DNA of 38,327 nt from Vulcanimicrobiota bacterium (lineage in GTDB: Bacteria; Vulcanimicrobiota; Vulcanimicrobiia; Vulcanimicrobiales; Vulcanimicrobiaceae): NCBI GenBank assembly GCA_013036105.1, contig JAAXCX010000017.1, forward strand, positions 1-38,327, read 5' to 3'. Within the stretch, counting starts at the first letter, position 1. Every line of letters starts with the position of its first letter. The notes beneath the pieces were generated by a model. It was not told where the DNA came from and ran no database searches. It was given only the letters and a program-made list of their open reading frames with translations. Of the stretch, positions 25,953 through 32,841 are shown one piece after another. The position numbers were made by a program, and so were the translations under genes.

Positions 25953-27119
25953 TTATCTGACGACGTGCCAGTCGTTGATGACGAACTGTTTGCCTGTCGC
26001 TGCTACGGTCAGCACGCCGTCGCCGAACGCGTTGACGTTGAACGAGGCAACGGCCGTCCCGCTCTTGGTCAGCGTTCCGGAGATGAAGTGCGGGTCGGGC
26101 GGCTGCAGGTTCGTGTTCGTCGTGACGTTGAGCGTGTCACCGTTGACCAGCGTAGCGTTTGTGATGGCCAGATTGATCAGGATTCCGCGCGCGAACGTCG
26201 CGGTGACCGGAATGCTGAACGATCCCTTCAGCGTTCCACCCGCGAGAGAGAACATCGGCGTGGAGATCGGGCACGCGGTGTTCTGATTGCCGATCGCGAT
26301 CGAGAATGAACCGACGCTGCCGGTATAGATGTTGCCGGTGTGGGTTGACTGCCACGTTACCGAACCGTCGCTGTTGAGCGTGCGCGTGCCGCTCGGCAGC
26401 AGTCCGGCCCAGCCGTAGGTTTCGCCTGAGATGCCGGCGGCGTTATACCCGGCGGAATCCGAGCAGAACGTCGTGCTGTTTCCCGAGGAAGCCGCGAGCA
26501 CGAATTCGCCGTCTTCAACGACCGTTTTCACGCCGGCGACATCGAGTTCGCCGGTATTCGAACGGTCGAACCCGTTCTTGAGGACTGGATAACCGTACTG
26601 GTCAAAGGTCGAGTGGATGTAGTTGACGGTTTCCGTGCGAACGGCGGCCGGCGTCGACGAATTCAGCGCGTACATTTTTCCGGTGCGCTGCACGGTCTCC
26701 GAGCTTGAACCGGTCGATGTCCAGATCCGCACGACGTCGCGCGCGAGTCCGGTGCAGGCGTTGTCGTAGAAGAACTGCGTTTCGGTCGAGTTCGGATCGC
26801 CGTTCTTATCGGGCGCGTAGAATTCGATGCCGTTGTTGCACGCGCCGGACGCCGTTTGCACGGAGGCGTCTTCGGTGCGAATCGCGCTGGACTGCAGGGG
26901 CGAGTTGGTGGAGTCGTTGACGTTTGCGAAGTCCTGAACCGGGGCGCCGAGCGCCTCGGTTGACGCGATAGAGTCTTCGGTCTGCTGCGCGGCGGATTGG
27001 CTGACGGCGCCGCCGCCCGCCGGCGGGGTCAGGGAGCCGGAGCTGGACGCGCCGCCGCCGCATGCGGTCAGCGTCGAGGTGAGAAACGCCGCGAGGATGA
27101 GGAGATGCGTGGTTTTCAT
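25953..27119 (-). CDS. Secreted lipoprotein of unknown function
   Basis: 388 aa from ATG 27119 (GGAG 8 bp upstream). Signal peptide MKTTHLLILAAFLTSTLTACGGG has lipobox LTAC with Cys19. A Ser/Gly/Ala-rich linker (to about residue 60) precedes a beta-rich Ser/Thr/Asn-rich domain with six further Cys, likely disulfides. Repeated GxVxW and GxLTxxG strands suggest a beta-barrel or adhesin-like surface domain. No family recognised. Confidence 0.78.
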   Translation of the reverse strand: MKTTHLLILAAFLTSTLTACGGGASSSGSLTPPAGGGAVSQSAAQQTEDSIASTEALGAPVQDFANVNDSTNSPLQSSAIRTEDASVQTASGACNNGIEFYAPDKNGDPNSTETQFFYDNACTGLARDVVRIWTSTGSSSETVQRTGKMYALNSSTPAAVRTETVNYIHSTFDQYGYPVLKNGFDRSNTGELDVAGVKTVVEDGEFVLAASSGNSTTFCSDSAGYNAAGISGETYGWAGLLPSGTRTLNSDGSVTWQSTHTGNIYTGSVGSFSIAIGNQNTACPISTPMFSLAGGTLKGSFSIPVTATFARGILINLAITNATLVNGDTLNVTTNTNLQPPDPHFISGTLTKSGTAVASFNVNAFGDGVLTVAATGKQFVINDWHVVR

Positions 27120-27285
27120 GTGCGGAAGCTCCAATGAGTAGAGAAGTGCTTGCTCCCGTTATATCTCAGACGGTTCCCAGCATCATTAGGCGGACTTTAG
27201 CGAAAGCGGTGAATCGGATTAAAATGATACAATGGCGGCACAGGACTCGCGCCTGAGCGCGACGTACCCTGGTGCGCCTGTATAT

Positions 27286-27369
27286 GGGTAGGTGGCCGAG
27301 TGGTTAAAGGCAACAGACTGTAAATCTGTCCAGCTACGCTGTACGCTGGTTCGAATCCAGCCCTGCCCA
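27286..27369 (+). tRNA. tRNA-Tyr (anticodon GTA)
   Basis: 84 nt class II tRNA: acceptor GGGTAGG/CCTGCCC, anticodon loop CTGTAAA (GTA), variable arm, T-arm GCTGG TTCGAAT CCAGC. Discriminator A is followed by AAT, not CCA. Its 3' end is duplicated at 27803-27819, where CCA follows. Confidence 0.96.
27353..27369 (+). repeat. Attachment-like repeat, left copy (tRNA-Tyr 3' end)
   Basis: GAATCCAGCCCTGCCCA, the last 17 bases of tRNA-Tyr. It matches 16 of 17 bases at 27803-27819. Confidence 0.75.
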
Positions 27370-27383
27370 AATTTCAAAATGAA

Positions 27384-27412
27384 GAAAGCCCGTTAGGCCA
27401 TAACGGGCTTTC
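27384..27412. terminator. 12-bp hairpin after tRNA-Tyr, bidirectional terminator-like
   Basis: GAAAGCCCGTTA (27384-27395) pairs with TAACGGGCTTTC (27401-27412) around GGCCA. The T-run is short (CTTTCC), so termination is likely but not certain. It also lies 3' to the minus-strand gene at 27443-27736. Confidence 0.65.
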
Positions 27413-27442
27413 CACATTGGGGGGATCTGGCGAGTCGCGTGA

Positions 27443-27736
27443 TTATCGCCCGAGCGTGAAGCTGCGGCCAGACCCTCGAATATAGAGACGATCGTTGTTT
27501 CCGGCGGTTATGAACTCTCTGTCAGCAACCTTGCTGCCCGAGCACTTCTCGCTCGGCATGACCTCGGCGCGGACTTTGTATCTCCACACGCCTAGGTGGC
27601 TGTACACCTTGGAAGCGCCCGGTGCAAAGAATCTGGGTCTGTCGTGTCCGCGCAGAATCGTGTATCTCGTCAACACTCCACGGTCGTACACGGTAACCCA
27701 TGCGCAGTTTGTCGACTCATTTTTGACGTCGACCAC
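27443..27736 (-). CDS. Hypothetical protein inside the tRNA-Tyr insertion, probably 5'-truncated
   Basis: 97 aa from GTG 27736: VDVKNESTNCAWVTVYDRG, RFFAPGASKVYSHLGVWRYKV, FITAGNNDRLYIRGSG. Basic, probably beta-rich, no family recognised. The same frame stays open upstream (EPALAEGTPICRPAV) without ATG/GTG/TTG up to a TAG at 27802-27800, directly beside the right tRNA repeat. So the gene's beginning was probably lost at the integration junction. Confidence 0.5.
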   Translation of the reverse strand: MVDVKNESTNCAWVTVYDRGVLTRYTILRGHDRPRFFAPGASKVYSHLGVWRYKVRAEVMPSEKCSGSKVADREFITAGNNDRLYIRGSGRSFTLGR

Positions 27737-27802
27737 CGCGGGGCGGCAAATTGGCGTCCCCTCTGCTAATGCAGGTTCCAGGATAAGGCGGCGTGGTGGC
27801 TA

Positions 27803-27819
27803 GAATGCAGCCCTGCCCA
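27803..27819 (+). repeat. Attachment-like repeat, right copy, followed by CCA
   Basis: GAATGCAGCCCTGCCCA, 16/17 identical to the tRNA-Tyr 3' end and followed by CCA at 27820-27822. This looks like the original tRNA-Tyr tail displaced by an insertion of about 450 bp. Confidence 0.75.
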
Positions 27820-27830
27820 CCAGATTTCGC

Positions 27831-27904
27831 GCGGGCGTTGCATAGTGGTAGTGCTTTTGCCTTCCAAGCAAACAGCGCGGGTTCGATTCCCGCCGCCCGC
27901 TCCA
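27831..27904 (+). tRNA. tRNA-Gly (anticodon TCC)
   Basis: Acceptor GCGGGCG/CGCCCGC, anticodon loop CTTCCAA (TCC), T-arm GCGGG TTCGATT CCCGC, discriminator T and encoded CCA. Confidence 0.96.
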
Positions 27905-27962
27905 AGTGTTTTCGACATAACTCGGCAATATCGCGGCAACCTTCATAGCCGCATAAATTCAT

Positions 27963-28271
27963 ATGGATATTACCTGGAAACCGGTGCGGGCGCGCCCGGG
28001 TGAAACGCGCGCTCAATTGCCCGCCAGTGCTTTCGCCTTTCCCAAAGAACGCAAAGAACCGCTGACCGATGCGAGTCACGTTCGTGGCGCCGTTAGGCGT
28101 TTTGCGCAAGTTGATGGTGTCGACGACGCCGAGCGCGCTCAGGCGTTCGGCAATATCAAAGCCGCCGCGCAGTATTACGGAATCGCCCTACATGCCAAAG
28201 ACTGGCGCGATCTTGTTATGGTACGCGATGGCAGAGCGAATGGCTGTACTGTCTCCAGCCGAATTGTGTGA
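27963..28271 (+). CDS. Small DUF6582-like protein, C-terminus possibly altered
   Basis: 102 aa. LPASAFAFPKERKEPLTDASH and VRRFAQVDGVDDAERAQAFGNIKAAAQYYGI with a final DWR segment match a short family (FPE.RKEPL.DA.HVR.A.ARFDQVEGV) often listed as DUF6582. The last 18 residues (VMVRDGRANGCTVSSRIV) do not look like the family and overlap the convergent gene by 56 bp, so the original 3' end may be lost. Confidence 0.65.
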   Translation: MDITWKPVRARPGETRAQLPASAFAFPKERKEPLTDASHVRGAVRRFAQVDGVDDAERAQAFGNIKAAAQYYGIALHAKDWRDLVMVRDGRANGCTVSSRIV

Positions 28272-28704
28272 GCGTGTAATGGGCGCGTTCGAGCGTTCCG
28301 TCTTTCCAGCGCGTGTACACTTCGCGAAAATTGAAAGATCCGCCCGGCACGTTATCAGCGCCTTCGAACTCGAGGCGATCGTCCTTCCAGTCCGGTGAGC
28401 TAGCGACTTCGAGTGAGCCGTTGGATCCTATACTCGATACCCACCAGGTCCGCACAGGCGCATCGTAACGATAGTACTCGATGAACTCGCCGTTCACGCC
28501 GCTCGGCGGGTTGGCAAAAGAGTTTTGCAGGACGAGCCACTCGCCGCCCAGGACCGGGTGGTACTGCATAAAGGTTTTCGATCCGGCGTCGCTCGAGCAT
28601 TGCCAGTTTCCGGCAAAAAAATCGAAGGCCGCTGCGCGCGCCATGCTCCTGGAGGCGCTCACGAGGAGGGTTAACGCAACTATGGCCGCGATCAGGTTAC
28701 GCAT
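28216..28704 (-). CDS. Secreted DUF1579-like protein
   Basis: 162 aa with signal peptide MRNLIAAIVALTLLVSASRSMARA. The mature part FDFFAGNWQCSSDAGSKTFMQYHPVLGGEWLVL, YYRYDAPVRTWWVSSIGSNGSLEVASSPDW resembles the DUF1579/lipocalin-like beta-barrel group. Periplasmic or extracellular, role unknown. AAGGGA lies before the ATG. Confidence 0.7.
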   Translation of the reverse strand: MRNLIAAIVALTLLVSASRSMARAAAFDFFAGNWQCSSDAGSKTFMQYHPVLGGEWLVLQNSFANPPSGVNGEFIEYYRYDAPVRTWWVSSIGSNGSLEVASSPDWKDDRLEFEGADNVPGGSFNFREVYTRWKDGTLERAHYTLTQFGWRQYSHSLCHRVP

Positions 28705-28760
28705 GTCAAATCCCTTCGCGCAATGCGGTCGAATCTCCGTCGCCCTTCACGCGAGATATT

Positions 28761-28778
28761 GTGCCATACAGTTGGCAC
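28761..28778 (+). promoter_or_regulatory. Palindrome GTGCCA-N6-TGGCAC upstream of the PD-(D/E)XK gene
   Basis: GTGCCA TACAGT TGGCAC, about 40 bp before the nuclease frame. It matches the dyad at 23898-23915 including flanks (ATTGTGCCAT, GTTGGCACT in gene sense). Confidence 0.6.
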
Positions 28779-28817
28779 TTTCATGCGTTATTCTCCGAGC
28801 ATGGAAACGCATGTTAA

Positions 28818-29300
28818 GTGAAACACGAAGCTCGTCGGCGATATATCCGAATGCGCAGTAATCACGGCACTTATCAAATGTGGCTATGAAGTTTCGATCC
28901 CTTTCGGCGAGAATCACCGATATGACGCGATCGTGGACAAAGACGGCGTGCTGTCGCGCGTCCAAATCAAGTCGGGACGTTTGCGGCGGGTGTTATTGAT
29001 TATGCCGCTTGTAGTTCACACTTCCATCGAAGAGGGCAAAACTATCGAAGCTATCAAGGACAGGTCGATTATTTTGGGATTTACTGCAAAGATACGGACG
29101 AAGTATACTTGGTCCCCTGCGCTGACGTGCCGGCCACTCGCGGTTCGCTTCGGATTGATCCAACCAAGCAAGGGCAATTCAAGAAGGTACGTTGGGCGCA
29201 CCCATATCTGCTTTGCCGCGGTACCCCCGTCATGGTAGGGAGCGGTTCCGAGGCCGTAGTAAGGGCGCTAGGGCCGGTGCAGCTGGAAATGCCGTCGTAG
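28818..29300 (+). pseudogene. Group I intron-type PD-(D/E)XK endonuclease, two indels
   Basis: Frame one (28822-28988): NTKLVGDISECAVITALIKCG, then YEVSIPFGENHRYDAIVDKDG and RVQIKSGRLRR. Frame two (28989-29300): GVIDYAACSSHFH, then QGQVDYFGIYCKDTDEVYLVP, RIDPTKQGQFKKVRWAHPY. Together they give a PDDEXK_5-like nuclease with catalytic YD and QxK. One G is missing near 28989. At the start GTGAAACACG would read GTG-AAC-ACG (MNTKL) if one A were removed, but as it stands an in-frame TGA precedes AAC. The stop lies inside the following tRNA-Thr(GGT). Confidence 0.82.
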
Positions 29301-29365
29301 CTTAGTGGTAAAGCATTTCGTTGGTAACGAAAAGAGCGTGAGTTCAATCCTCACCGACGGCTCCA
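29291..29365 (+). tRNA. tRNA-Thr (anticodon GGT)
   Basis: Class I tRNA: acceptor GCCGTCG/CGACGGC, anticodon stem TTTCG/CGAAA with loop TTGGTAA (GGT), T-arm GTGAG TTCAATC CTCAC, discriminator T, encoded CCA. It overlaps the last codons of the nuclease pseudogene. Confidence 0.95.
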
Positions 29366-29390
29366 TCTCTCTGGGCGGAAAGGCCGGCGC

Positions 29391-30827
29391 ATGCAGTTTA
29401 GAGTCGAACTCGTCGTTCCGCCGGATGTCGCTTTCGCGTCGCTGGTGCAATCGACGGTCGCCGACGCCTGCGAGCGCGCGGAACTCAAGCGCCACGATGA
29501 CCTCATGACGGCAGCGTCCCACGGGTTCTTGACGATCGTCGAGCAAGCGATGGTGGAATCGAGCGAACCCATCCGCGTGATCTTGCAGGCGGAGCCCGGC
29601 GAATTGCGCGTGCGCATCCGCGAGCACGGCTTGCCGCTCGACAGCGCGAATGCACGGCGCGATCCGGCATGGGCGCAGATCGCCGCGAAAGTCGACACGA
29701 TGAGGTGGCTCGCGCACGGCGCGTCGGGAAGCGAACTCGAACTCATCGTAAAACATCGTCCACCGACCTTGGAAAGTGAAACGCCGCCCGCAACCGGCGA
29801 TGTCCCGCTCGCTCCGCCGCAAGAATATACGATCCGGCGTTTCGAACCGGCCGACGCGCGTGCGCTAGCGCGCGCATTCTATCTAACGTATGGCTACCAC
29901 TACGATTTCCCGGCGGTGTACCAACCGCGCCGGCTTATCGCGCTGAATGCGTCTGGACGCTACAGCTCGACAGTTGCCGTCGCTGCGAACGGAGAAATCG
30001 CCGGCCACTACGCGCTCTCGCGCGAACCCGATCAGCCCATCGGAGACGGCTGCGGCGCGATCGTTCTCCCGGCACATCGCGGACGCGATCTCCTGAACAA
30101 GTTACGCGCAGGCACGGAGAAAGAGGCGCAACGGATCGGGCTCGAAGCGTATTTTTCCGAGCCCGTGACGGACCACGGCCGTACGCAACGCGCGAGCGAG
30201 AGTTTTGGCGCAAAGGCGACCGCGATCACATTGGGCTGCGCGCCGCGCACTTTTTTGGCCAAACACATGGAGCTTTCCGCGACCGCGCAGCGGCAAAGCA
30301 CGATGCTCTACTACAAGTTGCTGAAAACTGCGGCGCCGCGTGTCTTGTATGCGCCCAAAAATCACGCGCGCATGCTGGCGAAGATCTACCGGAACCTCGG
30401 CATACCCGCTGAGTTTGCCGAACCCAAGCCCGCCTCCGGAAACGGCGCGATGCGAACGACCGTAAACCACTCCGACGCCGTCGCGACGATCGACGTCACA
30501 CGCGTCGGCGCCGACAGCGCCGCACTGCTGCAGCAGAACATCGAAGACCTGCGCTCGCTCGCGCACCTGGGTGCGATCTACGCGCGGCTGCCGCTCGACG
30601 ATCCCGCCATGCCACACCTCGCGACGGTTGCGGAATCGTGCGGCCTGTTTTTCTCGGGCGCGGCTCCGTGGGCGCTCGACGGTCGTGATGCGCTCGTCTT
30701 GCAGCTTCCGCTCATGCCAATCGATCTCTCGGCACTCACCGTCGTCGGCGACTTCGGAAACGAGCTGCTACATTATATCGGCGTCGCTTCCAAGAAGGCG
30801 GCGACAAGCCGTTCGATCCCGGCCTGA
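29391..30827 (+). CDS. Fusion of RsbW-like GHKL ATPase domain and GNAT acetyltransferase
   Basis: 478 aa. Residues 1-125 read like an anti-sigma/RsbW-type HATPase_c domain (LKRHDDLMTAASHGFLTIVEQAMVES, LQAEPGELRVRIREHGLPLD), although the canonical N-box Asn (ExxxNA) appears to be Q (VEQA). Residues about 148-265 are a GNAT domain (YTIRRFEPADARALARAFYLTYGY, GEIAGHYAL, VLPAHRGRDLLNKLRAGTEKEAQRIGL). The C-terminal 200 aa are mixed alpha/beta. Partner and substrate unknown. The 3' end overlaps the convergent GAF gene by 55 bp. Confidence 0.7.
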   Translation: MQFRVELVVPPDVAFASLVQSTVADACERAELKRHDDLMTAASHGFLTIVEQAMVESSEPIRVILQAEPGELRVRIREHGLPLDSANARRDPAWAQIAAKVDTMRWLAHGASGSELELIVKHRPPTLESETPPATGDVPLAPPQEYTIRRFEPADARALARAFYLTYGYHYDFPAVYQPRRLIALNASGRYSSTVAVAANGEIAGHYALSREPDQPIGDGCGAIVLPAHRGRDLLNKLRAGTEKEAQRIGLEAYFSEPVTDHGRTQRASESFGAKATAITLGCAPRTFLAKHMELSATAQRQSTMLYYKLLKTAAPRVLYAPKNHARMLAKIYRNLGIPAEFAEPKPASGNGAMRTTVNHSDAVATIDVTRVGADSAALLQQNIEDLRSLAHLGAIYARLPLDDPAMPHLATVAESCGLFFSGAAPWALDGRDALVLQLPLMPIDLSALTVVGDFGNELLHYIGVASKKAATSRSIPA

Positions 30828-31231
30828 TCGTCGGCGCCGAAGCGCGCCAATTCCGGGCTGTCGAGATCGAAAACGCCGCGCGCTTCACCCTTGACGAGCA
30901 ACGGTACGACCATCTCCGATTTCGAAGCCGAATCGCAATAAATGTGATCGGGTGCTGTGCTGACGTCGTCGACGACGACCGTCCGCTTTTCCGCGAACGC
31001 GCGATTGCAAATGCCCTGGCCGGCCGGCAGGCGCGAGCTGGCCGGCTTTCCGCCGAAGGGACCCAGCACTAAACCGTCCGGCGCCGGGAGATAAAAACCG
31101 GCCCAATTGATCGCCGGAACCTCGCCGTAAATGAATGCGGCAAAATTTGCGGCGTTGGCGATGAAGTCGCGCTCGTCTTCGAGCAGAGCGCGAACCTGGC
31201 GCTCCAAAAGCTCATAATCCACCGCCTGCAC
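30773..31231 (-). CDS. msrC: GAF-domain free methionine-(R)-sulfoxide reductase-like protein
   Basis: 152-aa single GAF domain with LLEDERDFIANAANFAAFIYGEVPAINWAGFYL, LGPFGGKPASSRLPAGQGICNRAF, HIYCDSASKSEMVVPLLVKG and GVFDLDSPELARF. fRMsr enzymes reduce free Met-R-sulfoxide with Cys. Two of three conserved Cys are kept (GIC and HIYCD), but the first (KPAC in the family) is Ser. A resolving cysteine is thus missing and activity may differ. Start GTG 31231. Confidence 0.85.
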   Translation of the reverse strand: MQAVDYELLERQVRALLEDERDFIANAANFAAFIYGEVPAINWAGFYLPAPDGLVLGPFGGKPASSRLPAGQGICNRAFAEKRTVVVDDVSTAPDHIYCDSASKSEMVVPLLVKGEARGVFDLDSPELARFGADDQAGIERLVAAFLEATPI

Positions 31232-31316
31232 CGTGCCGCTCTTTTGGCGCCCGAAAGCGAAGCCCTCGGCACGGCCACCCAGGGCCGGCTCGCGGGCGGG
31301 AGTAAGGAGCCCCTAC

Positions 31317-31393
31317 GCGCCCGTAGCTCAATTGGATAGAGCAAGGCACTCCTAAGGCCGAGGTTGGCGGTTCAATTCCGTCCGGGCGCACCA
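31317..31393 (+). tRNA. tRNA-Arg (anticodon CCT)
   Basis: Acceptor GCGCCCG/CGGGCGC, D-stem GCTC/GAGC, loop CTCCTAA (CCT), T-arm GGCGG TTCAATT CCGTC, discriminator A and encoded CCA. The anticodon stem is weak: AGGCA opposite GGCCG has A-G mismatches at both ends. Confidence 0.92.
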
Positions 31394-31406
31394 CCATATC
31401 GCTTGC

Positions 31407-31436
31407 TTGCCGGACCCCCTCCTCCGGTGCTATAAT
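31407..31436 (+). promoter_or_regulatory. Sigma-70-type promoter upstream of rpmG
   Basis: TTGCCG (31407-31412), 18 bp, TATAAT (31431-31436). The start site would lie about 57 bp before rpmG, and tRNA-Trp, secE and nusG may be read from it. Confidence 0.7.
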
Positions 31437-31500
31437 CAGCCGCGAACGGACTTGCGGGTCCGTTTATTTAATGTGGCTCGTCCGGTCCAGAGGCTTGTAA

Positions 31501-31665
31501 GTGGCAAAAAAAGAGAACCGCGTGATGGTCGTTATGGCGTGCACCGAGTGCAAACGGCGCAACTACAACACGCAAAAAAACAAACAAAAAACGACGGAAC
31601 GGCTCGAATTGAGCAAGTACTGCCGCTTTTGCCGCTGCCATAAACCTCACAAGGAGACCAAGTAG
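31501..31665 (+). CDS. rpmG: 50S ribosomal protein L33
   Basis: 54 aa from GTG 31501: [54 protein letters not shown]. Four zinc-type Cys (CTEC, CRFC) make this the C+ form. GAGG lies 8 bp before the start. It stands just ahead of tRNA-Trp and secE, the usual order. Confidence 0.96.
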   Translation: MAKKENRVMVVMACTECKRRNYNTQKNKQKTTERLELSKYCRFCRCHKPHKETK

Positions 31666-31669
31666 GCGG

Positions 31670-31745
31670 AGGGCGGTAGCTCAATTGGTAGAGTTGCGGT
31701 CTCCAAAACCGTCGGTTGCAGGTTCGAGTCCTGTCCGCCCTGCCA
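31670..31745 (+). tRNA. tRNA-Trp (anticodon CCA)
   Basis: Acceptor AGGGCGG/CCGCCCT, loop CTCCAAA (CCA), T-arm GCAGG TTCGAGT CCTGT, discriminator G, encoded CCA. Located between rpmG and secE, as in many bacteria. Confidence 0.96.
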
Positions 31746-31762
31746 ATTCCTGAAGATCAATT

Positions 31763-31990
31763 ATGAGTAAAGTACGAACTGAAACAACGGCGAACCGGCC
31801 AAACCCGCGCGAATTCGTTCGCGGCGTCTGGCTCGAGCTGCGTCGCGTCACGTGGCCGACGCGCGAAGAATGGATTTCGGCGACGGTCTTGACCGTCGTG
31901 CTCGTGGTCACCGTCGGCTTGTACACGTACGGCTGCGATTGGATCTTCGCTCAACTTTTCTCCCTCATTCACCCGCCGGTAACATCATGA
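31763..31990 (+). CDS. secE: Preprotein translocase subunit SecE
   Basis: 75-aa single-span SecYEG subunit: FVRGVWLELRRVTWPTREEWISATVLTVVLVV is the conserved cytoplasmic helix and membrane segment. The stop overlaps nusG (ATGA). Confidence 0.95.
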   Translation: MSKVRTETTANRPNPREFVRGVWLELRRVTWPTREEWISATVLTVVLVVTVGLYTYGCDWIFAQLFSLIHPPVTS

Positions 31991-32841
31991 TCGAATTTCC
32001 CAGTCACGAGTCGGAAGCCGAAGCGCTTTCGGAAGCGTCCGGAGTGCAAGACACGCCGGAGCAAGCTTTTGAAGCCTCCGAGAATGCGCAACTTGAAAGC
32101 GCGCAGGACGAGAGCCCTGCAAGCAACGGCGCGGTAACCACCGAGCCGGCCGAAGCGGACGCGGAGACCGTCGATTCCTTCGCCGAACTCGAAACGCCCG
32201 AAACCGAAGTCGCTCAGTTCGAAAGCGCTGAAGCTCCGGAAGCCGCGGAAATCCCGGCAGCCCAAAGCGCTCCCGCAGACGGCGAGGCCAAACCAAAAGG
32301 CAAAGACAGCCGCAAGAATTGGTTTGTGATCCATACGTACTCGGGTTACGAGAACAAGGTGAAAGCCAACCTCGAGCGGCGCATCCATTCGATGAACATG
32401 CAAGATAAGATCTTCCGCGTGCTCGTGCCGATGGAAGACGAAGTCGAGTTCAAAGACGGCAAGCGCAAAATCACGCCGAAAAAAGTTTTTCCGGGTTACG
32501 TGCTCGTCGAGATGGACATGGACGACCAGTCCTGGTACGTCGTGCGCAACACCTCAGGCGTTACCGGTTTCGTCGGCAGCCCCGGGGCCGGCGAGAAGCC
32601 GGTGCCGCTGCAAGATAAAGAAGTCAAGACGATTCTCAAGCAGATGGGTATCGAAACGCCCAAACTCAAGATCGACTTCAAGAAAGGCGACCGCGTCAAG
32701 GTTACGTCGGGACCGTTCTTCGACTTCACCGGACTCATCGACGAGATTCAGCCGGAGAAGGAAAAAGTGCGCGCGCTCATCTCGATCTTCGGCCGCGAAA
32801 CGCCGGTCGAACTCGAGTTCTACCAGATCGAGAAAGTTTGA
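31987..32841 (+). CDS. nusG: Transcription termination/antitermination factor NusG with acidic N-terminal extension
   Basis: 284 aa. Residues about 1-108 are a low-complexity Glu/Ala/Ser-rich tail (repeated EA, SE and AE). The NGN domain begins at NWFVIHTYSGYENKVKANLERR and has KVFPGYVLVEMDMDD and VRNTSGVTGFVGS. The KOW domain is DFKKGDRVKVTSGPFFDFTGLIDEI. ATG 31987 overlaps the secE stop. NusG binds RNA polymerase and couples to Rho or ribosome. Acidic extensions are known in actinobacterial NusG. Confidence 0.95.
   Translation: MIEFPSHESEAEALSEASGVQDTPEQAFEASENAQLESAQDESPASNGAVTTEPAEADAETVDSFAELETPETEVAQFESAEAPEAAEIPAAQSAPADGEAKPKGKDSRKNWFVIHTYSGYENKVKANLERRIHSMNMQDKIFRVLVPMEDEVEFKDGKRKITPKKVFPGYVLVEMDMDDQSWYVVRNTSGVTGFVGSPGAGEKPVPLQDKEVKTILKQMGIETPKLKIDFKKGDRVKVTSGPFFDFTGLIDEIQPEKEKVRALISIFGRETPVELEFYQIEKV

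Noticed and set aside
28773-28790. Sigma-54-like TGGCAC-N-GC element at the shared dyad
   Set aside because: GG-GC spacing is 9 in one copy and 11 in the other instead of 10, and the palindrome explains the conservation.
28801-28821. In-frame TGA before the PD-(D/E)XK frame and two before the HNH frame, suggesting TGA recoding
   Set aside because: TGA ends many intact core genes here (cmk, ispH, plsX-region genes, nusG), so it is a normal stop; homopolymer indels explain both cases better.
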